Under the pieces are notes generated by a model. It ran no database searches. It saw nothing but the letters and a program-made list of their open reading frames with translations, and was not told the origin of the DNA. A stretch of DNA of 59,750 nt from assembly GCA_043758775.1 (NCBI GenBank), contig JAYVMU010000038.1, positions 1 through 59,750 of the forward strand, given 5' to 3'. Made by a program: the position numbers and the translations under genes. Below are positions 1-9,250 of this stretch, in pieces. The DNA is from JACMMS01 sp043758775 (lineage in GTDB: Bacteria > Pseudomonadota > Gammaproteobacteria > Burkholderiales > Methylophilaceae). Position 1 is the first letter of the stretch. The number at the start of each line of letters is the position of its first letter.

Positions 1-569
1 GCGGGGGCTACGACATCGGGTACTGATGTTGTAGGCACAACTGGAATCACGACAGCAGGCTCAACTTTTTTTTCTACATCCGCTGGCTTATCAGCAGCAG
101 GCGCATTTTTACTCTTCCAGAATTCTAATTTATCTGTGAAACTTTCGCCGTTGTCATCTTTTGCATTTCTTGCTTTAGGCGCAGTTTTTTCAGCTGCTGG
201 AGTTAGCCGAACCACGCCCGCGCCTGCGTCGGCACCTGCTGGCATCACATCGCCACGCACAGTTTTTAGTAGCTCATTCTCAAACTGTAAAATGACTCGT
301 TTTTGCTCAGTAATCTTGCCAGATTGACGCAACTGGAAAATATAATCCCAGCGATTATTATGAAAACTATCGACTATTAATGGCGTGCCCATAATATAGC
401 GAACTTGCGATTTGGTCATGCCAGGGCGCAATTGCAGCAGCATTTTAGATGTAACGACATTACCCTGTTGAATTTCTAATTTAAAAGGTTTCAAATTAGA
501 AATTGCTGAACTACAAGCAGTGGTTAATGCTGTACTTAAAACGACCAATAATATTAAAAGATAGCGCAT
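1..569 (-). CDS. bamE: BamE (SmpA/OmlA) outer-membrane assembly lipoprotein, partial
   Basis: Lipoprotein subunit of the BAM complex, which inserts beta-barrel proteins into the outer membrane. The ATG at 569 opens a short hydrophobic signal ending in a lipobox (LTTAC, Cys at about residue 19). The BamE fold follows, with the family motif PGMTKSQVRYIMGTP at about residues 49-63 and NNRWDYIFQ soon after. Beyond about residue 120 there is a long, low-complexity tail rich in Ala, Pro, Lys and Val that is still open when the window ends, so the C-terminus is missing. Family members are usually 110-170 residues; this one is at least 189. It is divergent from fur, a common arrangement in betaproteobacteria. 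The assignment is firm; the role of the tail is unknown. Confidence 0.88.
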   Translation of the reverse strand, partial: MRYLLILLVVLSTALTTACSSAISNLKPFKLEIQQGNVVTSKMLLQLRPGMTKSQVRYIMGTPLIVDSFHNNRWDYIFQLRQSGKITEQKRVILQFENELLKTVRGDVMPAGADAGAGVVRLTPAAEKTAPKARNAKDDNGESFTDKLEFWKSKNAPAADKPADVEKKVEPAVVIPVVPTTSVPDVVAP

Positions 570-694
570 ACTGTGACTTTACTAAGAATTGGCGTTAATA
601 TACCACGTGCGTGATAGGCTGATAAAGAATTGACTGGCAAACAGTACACGGAAATATCGAATTATCATTTTACCCTGATATTTGTGAGCAAATT

Positions 695-1120
695 ATGATG
701 CATGATCAACAAGATTTAAAGAATGCGGGTCTTAAGGCTACACTGCCTAGACTCAAGGTTCTAAGCTTATTTGAGAATAGTAAAGAACGTCATTTGTCGG
801 CTGAAGATGTCTACAAAATATTGATTAATGCCGGTGAAGATGTCGGTCTAGCGACTGTGTACCGCGTACTCACGCAATTTGAGCAAGCTGGGCTGCTAAT
901 TCGTCATCACTTTGAAAGTGGCAAGGCGATATTTGAACTCAACGGCGGCACGCATCATGATCATATCGTCTGTGTAAAATGCGGTCGAGTGGAAGAGTTT
1001 TATGATGAAGAAATTGAAAAGCGTCAGAAATTAGCGGCAACAGAGCGTGGCTTCAAAATGGAAGATCACGCACTGACTATTTATGGTATTTGCGAAGTGC
1101 AGCCCTGCATTAAAAAATAA
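695..1120 (+). CDS. fur: Ferric uptake regulator Fur
   Basis: Iron-responsive transcriptional repressor of 141 residues, normal for Fur. The N-terminal winged helix includes the recognition stretch GLATVYRVLTQFE (about 51-63). The metal-binding dimerization part has HHDH at 87-90, CVKC (Cys93 and Cys96) and a C-terminal pair Cys133/Cys138, the usual structural zinc ligands. Two adjacent ATGs (695 and 698) are possible starts and neither has a strong ribosome-binding site. It is divergent from bamE and convergent with recN, only 17 bases apart. No convincing Fur box is visible upstream, so autoregulation is not supported here. Confidence 0.95.
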   Translation: MMHDQQDLKNAGLKATLPRLKVLSLFENSKERHLSAEDVYKILINAGEDVGLATVYRVLTQFEQAGLLIRHHFESGKAIFELNGGTHHDHIVCVKCGRVEEFYDEEIEKRQKLAATERGFKMEDHALTIYGICEVQPCIKK

Positions 1121-1137
1121 AACCAAGCCTGACAAAA

Positions 1138-2811
1138 CTAAAGTCCAAGCATTTCACTCGCATGTAGTCTAGTAGTATCCGTGATTTCCATGCCACCGAG
1201 CATGCGTGCAATTTCTTCTACACGCATCGCCTCATCTAATGTTTCGATGTTGCTTAATGTTTGATTATTGATAAGTAATTTACTCACACGCAAGTGTTGG
1301 GCACCTTGACTAGCCACTTGCGGTAAGTGCGTAATCACCAGCACCTGACGCTGACTCGCTTTACCGTCTGCATCTTCAGCCAGTTTTTTAAGTAACTGAC
1401 CCACAATCTCAGCCACACCGCCGCCTATCCCCACATCTACTTCATCGAATATCATGGTACCAATACTACCTTGCTGCGCGGTAGCTACACGAATCGCCAA
1501 ACTGATGCGGGATAGCTCACCGCCCGAGGCGACTTTATTGAGTGAACGTGCCGCAACTCCTGCATGACCCGCCACTAAAAACTCAACCTGCTCTAAACCG
1601 GTAGCGGCAACCTCTTGCGCTGTCAGTTGTACTTCAAACTTACCGCCGCTTAATGACAATCGCTGCATTTCTGCGGTGATTTTTAGACTAAGTGCTGTCG
1701 CCGCCCGCGCCCTGCCAGTACTTAATTGCTTAGCTAACGTAGTGTAATCAAACAAGGCTTGTGCTTCTTGTTTGGCCAACTCACTATTGTTGCTAAAGCC
1801 TTCCAGCTCGGCCATGCGCTCTTGGTCATTACTGAGTAACGCTGGCAACTCTTCTGGGCGAATACGATATTTACGTGCCATGCCATGGATGGCTTGAATA
1901 CGGCTTTCCACTTCATGCAGACGCTCCGGATCTAACTCGGTGCGCTGCAAATAACGATTAAGAAAGCGGTCTGCATCAATCAATTGGATTTCAGCAGAAT
2001 TCAGCAACTCGATTGTTTCATCTAAGGTTGCATCAAACTCACGTAAATTCTGTAGTTTATGCTGTACTTGCGTGATTAAACGCGTAACGGATAGCTCACC
2101 TTCACTCAACAACTCACGCGCCTCTTCACAACCACTCAGCAAGCTCGCGCCATGAGCTAAACGTATGTGTTCTTGTTGCAAAGACTCCCAGCCATCTGCA
2201 TCAAAATTTAATTGCACTAACTCACGCATTTTATCGCGCAAATCAGCTAGCTCATCAGCATAAGCGGCTGAGTTCTTTTCTATTTCAAGCTTTTGCGTAT
2301 TGAGTCGATACCAAGTTTTATAACGTGTGGCAACATCTGCCGCAACTGCACTTAACCCAGAAAATTCGTCTAAAATTGCACGTTGTGTACTCAATTTAAG
2401 CAAGGAATGATGCGCATTCTGGCTATAAATATCCACCAAAAACTCGCCTAACTCTTTCAATTGTTGCACAGTGGCAGCGATACCATTAATGAATGCCCGC
2501 GTACGACCATCGGCATACATCACGCGGCGTAGAATAAGCTCAAACTCATCACTTGCCATTGCATTGGCTTGTAACCAATCGTTAGCTTCTAGGTTTTGTG
2601 CAATATCAAAACTTGCAGAAATTTCTGCTTTATCGCAACCCGCGCGCACCACGCCACTTTCGGCACGGGCGCCCAGTGCCAAAGACAGCGCATCAATTAA
2701 GATGGATTTACCTGCGCCAGTTTCACCTGTGAGTACGGTAAATCCACGCTCAAACTCTAAATTGAGGTGATCAACAATGACAAAATCACGAATGGAAAGA
2801 GTTTGTAACAT
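1138..2811 (-). CDS. recN: DNA repair protein RecN
   Basis: SMC-like ATPase that acts in double-strand break repair and recombination. It has 557 residues, the usual RecN size. The Walker A motif GETGAGKS lies at residues 29-36. A long helical coiled-coil middle follows, then the C-terminal ATPase half with the signature ASGGELSRISLA and the Walker B region MIFDEVDVGIGG, followed by VITHLPQVA. It is transcribed away from nadK, which lies 43 bases upstream on the same strand. No LexA-type palindrome (CTG-N10-CAG) is visible just upstream, so SOS control is not evident. Confidence 0.96.
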   Translation of the reverse strand: MLQTLSIRDFVIVDHLNLEFERGFTVLTGETGAGKSILIDALSLALGARAESGVVRAGCDKAEISASFDIAQNLEANDWLQANAMASDEFELILRRVMYADGRTRAFINGIAATVQQLKELGEFLVDIYSQNAHHSLLKLSTQRAILDEFSGLSAVAADVATRYKTWYRLNTQKLEIEKNSAAYADELADLRDKMRELVQLNFDADGWESLQQEHIRLAHGASLLSGCEEARELLSEGELSVTRLITQVQHKLQNLREFDATLDETIELLNSAEIQLIDADRFLNRYLQRTELDPERLHEVESRIQAIHGMARKYRIRPEELPALLSNDQERMAELEGFSNNSELAKQEAQALFDYTTLAKQLSTGRARAATALSLKITAEMQRLSLSGGKFEVQLTAQEVAATGLEQVEFLVAGHAGVAARSLNKVASGGELSRISLAIRVATAQQGSIGTMIFDEVDVGIGGGVAEIVGQLLKKLAEDADGKASQRQVLVITHLPQVASQGAQHLRVSKLLINNQTLSNIETLDEAMRVEEIARMLGGMEITDTTRLHASEMLGL

Positions 2812-2854
2812 ATCAATAAATGTTTAGATTGTACCGTTAAAATTTAACAAGAGA

Positions 2855-3742
2855 TCAACCCCAGTTGAGTTTGTTACGTAGCATCTCGTAATAGCTGTAA
2901 TCTTTTAAATGTAGCAACGGCACTGTTTTTTCAGCACGCTTCACTAATACTTTGTCGCCTTGTTGCAACACGGACTCAATTTGACCATCTAAGCTTAAAT
3001 GTACAATCTCTGCTTGTATCAAAGCCACTTCAATATAACTTGCACTACTAATTGCAATGGGTCGGTTACTTAAAGTGTGCGGGCTAATCGGCACAATAGC
3101 AATCGCGTCCAGCTTAGGGTGCAAAATAGGACCTCCCGAAGAAAGTGCATAGGCAGTAGTGCCAGTAGGTGTACTGATAATCAAACCATCTGATCGCTGC
3201 TTATGAACAAACTTTCCGTCAATTTTGACTTCTAATTCAATCAGACGCAACCCGCTTTTGATAATCACATCGTTTAACGCACAGCCTTGGCTAATCACCT
3301 CGCCATTACGCTGCACTTCAGCCGAAAGTAACATGCGTCGCTCTATAGTAAACTGCCCAGCAAGTATAAAGTCAATACTCGCCAGCATATTATCTGCGCT
3401 AATATCAGTCAAAAAGCCAAAGCGGCCACGATTAACGCCAACCAGCGGAACATCGTCGTTTACAATGGCCCGAGCCACACTTAGCATAGTGCCATCACCG
3501 CCTAGCACAATTGCTAAATCAGCGTGTTTGCCGATTTCTTCAATATTAATTGTTGTATATTCAGTTAGGCCTGCATGCAATGCAGTTTTTTCTTCAATAC
3601 AAATATTTAACCGCTTAGCCGACAAATGCTGCACGAGTTCAACGATTTGCGCATGTGTTTGCGCTTGATCGTGCAAGTGCGCTTGCGCACTTGCACTCAT
3701 ATATCGCCCAATAATCGCGATAGATTTAAATGCATATTCCAT
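2855..3742 (-). CDS. nadK: NAD kinase (ATP-NAD kinase)
   Basis: Phosphorylates NAD to NADP, the only biosynthetic route to NADP. The ATG at 3742 gives 295 residues, the normal family length and alignment; an upstream TTG at 3784 would add 14 unlikely residues. The nucleotide-binding GGDGTM motif is at residues 81-86, with GRFGFLTDI after it, and the second conserved block (RSDGLIISTPTGTTAYALS) forms the NAD site. It lies directly upstream of recN and divergent from hrcA. The nadK/recN and hrcA grouping is common in this class. Confidence 0.94.
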   Translation of the reverse strand: MEYAFKSIAIIGRYMSASAQAHLHDQAQTHAQIVELVQHLSAKRLNICIEEKTALHAGLTEYTTINIEEIGKHADLAIVLGGDGTMLSVARAIVNDDVPLVGVNRGRFGFLTDISADNMLASIDFILAGQFTIERRMLLSAEVQRNGEVISQGCALNDVIIKSGLRLIELEVKIDGKFVHKQRSDGLIISTPTGTTAYALSSGGPILHPKLDAIAIVPISPHTLSNRPIAISSASYIEVALIQAEIVHLSLDGQIESVLQQGDKVLVKRAEKTVPLLHLKDYSYYEMLRNKLNWG

Positions 3743-3880
3743 GGCGGCATTAAAGCATACGAAGAGCGCAGTGTCTATTGACAATGGTAATCATCAAGAC
3801 AATTGTTAGTTAAAAATAAATAGCATTAAATATAACCGTGCATCTCACTATTACTATGTCCACAATGCTAAAATTTAGTT

Positions 3881-4921
3881 ATGACATCTAGCGCTGCTGT
3901 GCGTATTGATAAACGCGCACAAATTTTACTTAAAACATTAGTCGAACATTACATCAGTGATGGTCAACCAGTTGGCTCGCGCACGCTATCGCAATGTTCC
4001 GGGCTGGATTTAAGCCCAGCCACTATCCGTAATGTCATGTCAGACCTTGAAGTGCTAGGTTTTATCACCAGCCCACACACTTCAGCTGGACGCATCCCTA
4101 CGCAACGTGGCTATCGATTTTTTGTTGATACTTTGCTCACAGTACAGCCACTACCAAGCCAAGAGATTCAACTACTCAAGTACGAGCTTTCGTCGCCTAA
4201 TCGTCATGAGCTAATTAGTTCGGCAGCGGATATGCTGTCTAGCCTCACGCAATTTGCCGGTGTAGTGATGACACCAAAACGTAAAAATATTGCATTCAAA
4301 CATCTAGAATTTTTACCGTTATCCGAAAAAAGAATATTAGTCATTATTGTCACCGATGACGGCAACGTACAAAACCGTATTATTTTGACGGACAAATCTT
4401 ATAGTGCAACTGAGCTGGTGCAGGCCACCAACTTTTTTAACCAGCATTACACTGGTTGCAGCTTTGAAGAAGTACGGATTAAATTACACCAAGAGCTTAG
4501 ACAGATGCAATCAGATATGACGCGCTTAATGTCTGCCGCACTGGATGCCAGCGGCAAAGTGTTGGATGACGAAAAAGATAGCGTCGTCATTGCAGGAGAA
4601 CGCAACTTATTGCAAGCGGACGACCTCTCAACCAACGTAACATCATTACGTAAATTATTTGAGATTTTCGAACGTAAAACCTCACTCATGCAACTATTAG
4701 ACAATAGCCATCGCGCTGATGGTATACAGATATTTATTGGTGGTGAGAGTGGTTATTTACCACTAGATGAGTGCAGCTTAATCACCGCACCTTATGAAGC
4801 AGATGGACAGGTAGTGGGTACACTGGGCGTCATAGGACCAACACGCATGGCCTATGAACGTGTGATTCCGATTGTGGACATCACGGCCAAGCTGCTATCT
4901 AATGCGTTATCAAATCACTAG
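3881..4921 (+). CDS. hrcA: Heat-inducible transcription repressor HrcA
   Basis: Repressor of class I heat-shock genes that binds CIRCE elements; its activity depends on GroEL in characterised bacteria. It has 346 residues, the typical size. The N-terminal winged helix begins with RAQILLKTLVEHYISDGQPVG and includes DLSPATIRNVMSDLE; the dimerization and GAF-like core ends with a conserved stretch beginning LGVIGPTRM. I see no CIRCE inverted repeat in this window, including before grpE and dnaK, so its targets (probably groESL) lie elsewhere. It is divergent from nadK and followed by hemH 72 bases downstream. Confidence 0.95.
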   Translation: MTSSAAVRIDKRAQILLKTLVEHYISDGQPVGSRTLSQCSGLDLSPATIRNVMSDLEVLGFITSPHTSAGRIPTQRGYRFFVDTLLTVQPLPSQEIQLLKYELSSPNRHELISSAADMLSSLTQFAGVVMTPKRKNIAFKHLEFLPLSEKRILVIIVTDDGNVQNRIILTDKSYSATELVQATNFFNQHYTGCSFEEVRIKLHQELRQMQSDMTRLMSAALDASGKVLDDEKDSVVIAGERNLLQADDLSTNVTSLRKLFEIFERKTSLMQLLDNSHRADGIQIFIGGESGYLPLDECSLITAPYEADGQVVGTLGVIGPTRMAYERVIPIVDITAKLLSNALSNH

Positions 4922-4993
4922 TTAGCTAAATGACTGGCTAAAACATTCAATTGTCTCCATATAGCCTGAAACTACTCGGAACCAACTAAAATA

Positions 4994-6100
4994 ATGGCTT
5001 ATTACTATAAAGAACCGCCCTATCAACATGGCGACCTACTGAAAGTGGGCATTTTATTAGTTAATCTAGGGACGCCAGAAGCGCCCACAGCAAAAGCACT
5101 ACGACCTTATTTACAGCAGTTCTTAATGGATAGGCGCATTGTAGAAATTCCACGCTTTATTTGGTGCTGGATTTTGTACTGCATTGTTTTAGTGATTCGT
5201 CCCAAAAAATCGGCAGAAAAATATGCTTCTATCTGGAGCAAAGAAGGCTCACCATTGCTGGTAAACGCACAAAAACAAGCCAAACTATTACAAGGCTTTT
5301 TAGGGCTACGCATTAAATCACCTTTTGCTGTTGAGCTTGGTATGAGCTACGGCAATCCATCGATGAAAAGCGCGATTGAAAAACTAAAAGCGCAGCATTG
5401 CGATAAAATTTTAGTATTTCCACTCTATCCGCAATATGCGGCCAGCAGCACGGCCAGTGCACTAGACGCTATATGGCGCGTATTACTTAAAATGCGTAAT
5501 GTGCCAGCGATTCGCACCATTCGCAATTATCACGATCACCCTGCTTATATCAAGGCACTGGCCAGTAGCATTACTGCCTATTGGACTATTAACGGTAAAC
5601 CAAAAAAACTTATCATGAGCTTTCATGGTGTGCCGAAAGTGCATTTAACCAAAGGCGACCCCTATCACTGCCAATGTCATGAAACAGGCCGCTTATTGGC
5701 TGAAGCACTCAACTTAGACAAAGAAGAATATGCCATTGCTTTTCAATCACGCTTTGGCAAACAAGAATGGCTTAAACCTTATCTTGCCAGCACGTTAGAA
5801 GCGTTAGGCAAGGAAAAATTTAACCGCGTTGACGTGGTGTGTCCCGGTTTTAGCAGTGATTGCTTAGAAACACTGGAAGAAATTGCCATCGAGGGTAAAC
5901 ATATATTCCAGCATGCGGGTGGCGGCGATTATCACTATATTCCAGCACTCAATGCCAATGAAATCTGGATACATGCCATGTGTGATATTGCTTTAGAAAA
6001 CTTGCAAGGCTGGGTTTCACCAGATTGGGATGCAACAAAAGCGGCAACCGAAGCTGGAATGACCGCAACACGCGCAAAGTCTTTAGGCGCCAAGATCTAA
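4994..6100 (+). CDS. hemH: Ferrochelatase
   Basis: Inserts Fe2+ into protoporphyrin IX in the last step of haem synthesis; cytoplasmic or membrane-associated. It has 368 residues. The N-terminal signature is GILLVNLGTPEAPT (about 18-31). The active-site histidine block is LIMSFHGVPKVHL followed by GDPYHCQCHETG. The C-terminal block has a conserved VDVVCPGFSSDCLETLEE. It sits between hrcA and the heptose operon, from which it is separated by 84 bases that hold a promoter-like sequence. Confidence 0.96.
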   Translation: MAYYYKEPPYQHGDLLKVGILLVNLGTPEAPTAKALRPYLQQFLMDRRIVEIPRFIWCWILYCIVLVIRPKKSAEKYASIWSKEGSPLLVNAQKQAKLLQGFLGLRIKSPFAVELGMSYGNPSMKSAIEKLKAQHCDKILVFPLYPQYAASSTASALDAIWRVLLKMRNVPAIRTIRNYHDHPAYIKALASSITAYWTINGKPKKLIMSFHGVPKVHLTKGDPYHCQCHETGRLLAEALNLDKEEYAIAFQSRFGKQEWLKPYLASTLEALGKEKFNRVDVVCPGFSSDCLETLEEIAIEGKHIFQHAGGGDYHYIPALNANEIWIHAMCDIALENLQGWVSPDWDATKAATEAGMTATRAKSLGAKI

Positions 6101-6146
6101 AGACTAGCTTTAAATGCTGGGGTTTAAATACTTGCGCTTAACTGTT

Positions 6147-6155
6147 TGCTATAAT
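6147..6155 (+). promoter_or_regulatory. Extended -10 promoter element before hldD
   Basis: TGC immediately followed by TATAAT, a perfect extended -10 hexamer, 29 bases before the hldD start. No good -35 hexamer is present at 16-18 bases, which fits an extended -10 promoter. It is the likely start of the hldD-gmhA-hldE-waaF operon. Confidence 0.5.
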
Positions 6156-6184
6156 CATTGTATGAATCTAAAGACAATTAATTT

Positions 6185-7159
6185 ATGATCATTATCACTG
6201 GCGGCGCGGGCATGATAGGCTCTATCATCGCTTGGCATCTTAATACGGTGCTAGGTCGGGATGACATCGTGATTGTCGATCGCATCACGCATGCAGATCA
6301 ATGGCAAAACTTGGTCAAACGCCGCTATGCCAATTACCTAGATAAAGACGAACTGTTCGATTATCTTGCCACAAAACCAGAAGTTGAAGCCGTCATCCAC
6401 ATGGGTGCGATTAGCGCGACTACCGAACGCGACTACAATAAACTGGTGCAAGATAATATCCACTACTCACAAAACCTTTGGTCTTGGTGCGCAGCCAATG
6501 AAGTGCCATTTCTGTATGCCAGCTCAGCTGCTACTTATGGAGATGGCGCAAATGGTTATGATGATGCAAGTATCACTAATCTGCGCCCACTCAATGGTTA
6601 TGGCTATTCCAAACATTTTTTTGATGAATGGGCGTTACGTCAAGCGGCAGAAAAAAGACCGTGTCCACCAAGCTGGCAGGGTTTTAAGTTTTTCAATGTG
6701 TACGGCCCTAATGAGTATCATAAAGAACGCATGGCCAGCGTCGCTTTTCACAGCTTCAACCAGTTCAATGAATCTGGCACAGTTAAATTATTTAAAAGCC
6801 ATAAAGCAGGTTTTGACGATGGCATGCAGTTGCGTGATTTTGTCTATGTTAAAGATGCCGCAGCAGTTGTGGCGCACTTTTTAATAAATGGTGGATCATC
6901 TGGCATTTACAATATAGGCACAGGCCAAGCACGCGCATTTAAAGACTTAGCCACAGCAGTCATTGTAAGTTCTGGCAAAGTGCCCCATATTACTTACATT
7001 AACATGCCTGAAGATTTACAAGGTCGATATCAATACTTTACCGAGGCCACGATGGCGAAATTACGTGCTGCAGGCTATATACAACCTTTTAATTCATTAG
7101 AAGACGGCATAAAGGACTATGTGCAAAACTATCTTATGCAAGCAGATCCATATTGCTAA
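6185..7159 (+). CDS. hldD: ADP-L-glycero-D-manno-heptose 6-epimerase
   Basis: Converts ADP-D-glycero-D-manno-heptose to the L-glycero form used for the LPS inner core. It is an extended short-chain dehydrogenase of 324 residues. The N-terminal NADP-binding loop is TGGAGMIGS (residues 5-13), the catalytic YGYSK motif comes after the serine-rich ASSAATYGDG, and the family stretch FNVYGPNEYHKERMAS is intact. It is the first gene of a closely spaced run with gmhA, hldE and waaF, which together supply and transfer heptose. Confidence 0.95.
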   Translation: MIIITGGAGMIGSIIAWHLNTVLGRDDIVIVDRITHADQWQNLVKRRYANYLDKDELFDYLATKPEVEAVIHMGAISATTERDYNKLVQDNIHYSQNLWSWCAANEVPFLYASSAATYGDGANGYDDASITNLRPLNGYGYSKHFFDEWALRQAAEKRPCPPSWQGFKFFNVYGPNEYHKERMASVAFHSFNQFNESGTVKLFKSHKAGFDDGMQLRDFVYVKDAAAVVAHFLINGGSSGIYNIGTGQARAFKDLATAVIVSSGKVPHITYINMPEDLQGRYQYFTEATMAKLRAAGYIQPFNSLEDGIKDYVQNYLMQADPYC

Positions 7160-7188
7160 ATTGAAATTATTTGAGTACCCAACAAACT

Positions 7189-7752
7189 ATGAATGCTACA
7201 GAAAATTTAACTAACGCAATTACACAACATCAAGTGATGTTTAACCAACTTAATGCGCTGATTCCACAAATCGCAGAAGTGGCGGATGAATTACGTGCTT
7301 GTATCCAACGTGGTGGCAAAATCCTGCTTTGCGGCAATGGTGGCAGTGCTGCCGATAGTCAGCATATTGCTGCTGAGATTGTCGGACGTTACAAAAAAGA
7401 GCGGCGTGGAATGGCCGCCATCGCACTCACTACTGACACTTCCATTCTCACTTCTGTTGGCAACGATTATGGATACGACTATATTTTTGCACGCCAAATC
7501 GAAGCTTTGTGCCGCCCGGAAGACGTGGTGATTGGCATCACGACCTCTGGTAACAGTACCAATGTGGCCAAAGCAATGATTGAAGCAAACTCAATTGGTG
7601 CCACTACGATTGGCTTAACTGGCGGCAATGGCGGCAAGTTAAAAGAGTTATGTAAATTCAACCTCATTATGCCGAGCCACGATACGCCAAGAATTCAAGA
7701 AGCGCATATTTTTGTTGGTCATAGTCTTTGTGATTTATTAGAGGCTGATTAA
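7189..7752 (+). CDS. gmhA: Phosphoheptose isomerase (SIS domain)
   Basis: Converts sedoheptulose 7-phosphate to D-glycero-D-manno-heptose 7-phosphate, the first step of ADP-heptose synthesis. The SIS domain shows LLCGNGGSAADSQHIAAE near residue 50, the phosphate-binding GITTSGNSTNV, and the C-terminal RIQEAHIFVGH helix with the conserved Gln and His. I take the ATG at 7189 (187 residues); an in-frame TTG at 7171 would add six residues and neither has a clear ribosome-binding site. It ends one base before hldE, so the two are probably translationally coupled. DiaA-like SIS proteins are similar, but the position in a heptose operon favours GmhA. Confidence 0.9.
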   Translation: MNATENLTNAITQHQVMFNQLNALIPQIAEVADELRACIQRGGKILLCGNGGSAADSQHIAAEIVGRYKKERRGMAAIALTTDTSILTSVGNDYGYDYIFARQIEALCRPEDVVIGITTSGNSTNVAKAMIEANSIGATTIGLTGGNGGKLKELCKFNLIMPSHDTPRIQEAHIFVGHSLCDLLEAD

Positions 7753-7753
7753 C

Positions 7754-9244
7754 ATGACCGTAAAATTAATTGAAACGGTGCAGAAATTTAGTGAATTATC
7801 CAATAAATGGGCGCTTGTCATTGGCGATCTTATGTTAGACCGCTATTTAATAGGTGATGTGCAACGTATTTCACCTGAAGCACCAGTACCCGTAGTGTTA
7901 CTTAAACAAATCAATGAACGTGCTGGCGGTGCAGCTAACGTCGCAGCCAACTTAGCGGGATTAGGCATCCACACACGAATTGCTGGCTGTGTAGGTAAAG
8001 ATGTACAGGCCACAACATTACTAGATTTGCTAAAAGAAATGGGCGTGGATACATCTGGCGTAATCCAATCAGAAGAACGTCCGACTGTCGCTAAAACCCG
8101 TATCATGAGTTCGCATCAGCAGATTGTGCGCTTGGATCAGGAAAGCACTACACCTTATGACACCGCTGAGAAGAAAGCGCTGCAAACGCATATCAACAAG
8201 CAATTATTAGCTAAGCCAGCTATCGTAATTTTGTCAGACTATGCCAAAGGCGTACTAAGTGATGAGGCATGCAAAAGCATCATCAAAGAGTGTCATCATC
8301 TTAAAATCCCAGTGATTGCAGATCCAAAAGGCCGCGATTACAGTAAATATCTAGGCGCCACCGCTCTAACACCTAATAAAAAGGAAATTGCTGAAACTTG
8401 TGGTGTGAGCCAGGATGATAACGATGCTTTATTACTAGCCGCTAATCAATTGCGTAAAACTTTACATTTAGAGTTCTTAGCGGTTACGCGTGGTGAAGAA
8501 GGTATTTCGTTACTAGACGACATCATGCACCAGAATGATAATGTAGAATCAACGCATCATATTGCCGCAACCGCCAAACAGGTATTTGATGTATCTGGTG
8601 CGGGAGATACGGTTATTGCAACACTTGCCGCGGGTTTAATCAATGGCTTAAAACCATACGAAGCCTTACAGCTTGCTAACACTGCAGCTGGCATCGTAGT
8701 AGGCAAAGTCGGCACCGTACCCATTAGTCAGCAAGAATTAATTGAAGAACTTATAGCTAAAGATTCTAACGAGCAAGTGAATAAAATCGTCAATCTCAAC
8801 CAGTTAATGAGTAAAGTTGAGATTTGGCGCAAACAGAAACAAAAAATTGTATTCACCAACGGTTGCTTTGATTTATTGCATGCAGGACATGTCACCTACC
8901 TGGAAGCCGCGAAAAAAACAGGCGATAAATTAGTTTTAGGCTTAAACACTGATCGCTCAGTCAGCGCAATAAAAGGCCTAGCTCGCCCCGTAATTCATGA
9001 AGCTGACCGCGCACGTGTACTTGCAGCACTTGAAGCTGTAGATGCGGTGATTTTGTTTGATGAAGATACACCGCTCAATTTAATCAACGCAATCAAACCT
9101 CATGTCATTGTAAAAGGTAGTGACTACACGGAAGCCCAAGTTGTAGGTGGTAAAGAAGTAAAATCCTGGGGCGGTAAAATTACCTTAATTAACATAGTAC
9201 CAGGGCGTAGTACGAGTGGGATTCTAGAAAAAATTGCCAGATAG
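7754..9244 (+). CDS. hldE: Bifunctional heptose 7-phosphate kinase / heptose 1-phosphate adenylyltransferase
   Basis: Carries out two steps towards ADP-heptose. It has 496 residues with two domains. The N-terminal ribokinase/PfkB kinase (about 1-330) has the GGAANVAANLAGLG motif and the catalytic DVSGAGDTVIA. The C-terminal nucleotidyltransferase (about 350-496) has FTNGCFDLLHAGHVTYL, with the HxGH signature. In some betaproteobacteria the two halves are separate genes; here they are fused as in E. coli. It starts one base after gmhA and ends six bases before waaF. Confidence 0.96.
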   Translation: MTVKLIETVQKFSELSNKWALVIGDLMLDRYLIGDVQRISPEAPVPVVLLKQINERAGGAANVAANLAGLGIHTRIAGCVGKDVQATTLLDLLKEMGVDTSGVIQSEERPTVAKTRIMSSHQQIVRLDQESTTPYDTAEKKALQTHINKQLLAKPAIVILSDYAKGVLSDEACKSIIKECHHLKIPVIADPKGRDYSKYLGATALTPNKKEIAETCGVSQDDNDALLLAANQLRKTLHLEFLAVTRGEEGISLLDDIMHQNDNVESTHHIAATAKQVFDVSGAGDTVIATLAAGLINGLKPYEALQLANTAAGIVVGKVGTVPISQQELIEELIAKDSNEQVNKIVNLNQLMSKVEIWRKQKQKIVFTNGCFDLLHAGHVTYLEAAKKTGDKLVLGLNTDRSVSAIKGLARPVIHEADRARVLAALEAVDAVILFDEDTPLNLINAIKPHVIVKGSDYTEAQVVGGKEVKSWGGKITLINIVPGRSTSGILEKIAR

Positions 9245-9250
9245 TTTAAG

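Noticed and set aside
654..672. Possible Fur box before fur
   Set aside because: Only about half of the 19 consensus positions match, no better than expected in AT-rich DNA.
2471..2770. Plus-strand frame of 99 codons inside recN
   Set aside because: Antisense to a highly conserved gene and with no domain or start signal.
3743..3784. Longer nadK starting at the TTG at 3784
   Set aside because: The added residues do not fit the family; the ATG at 3742 does.
3785..3880. CIRCE element between nadK and hrcA
   Set aside because: No TTAGCACTC-N9-GAGTGCTAA or close variant is present in the gap.
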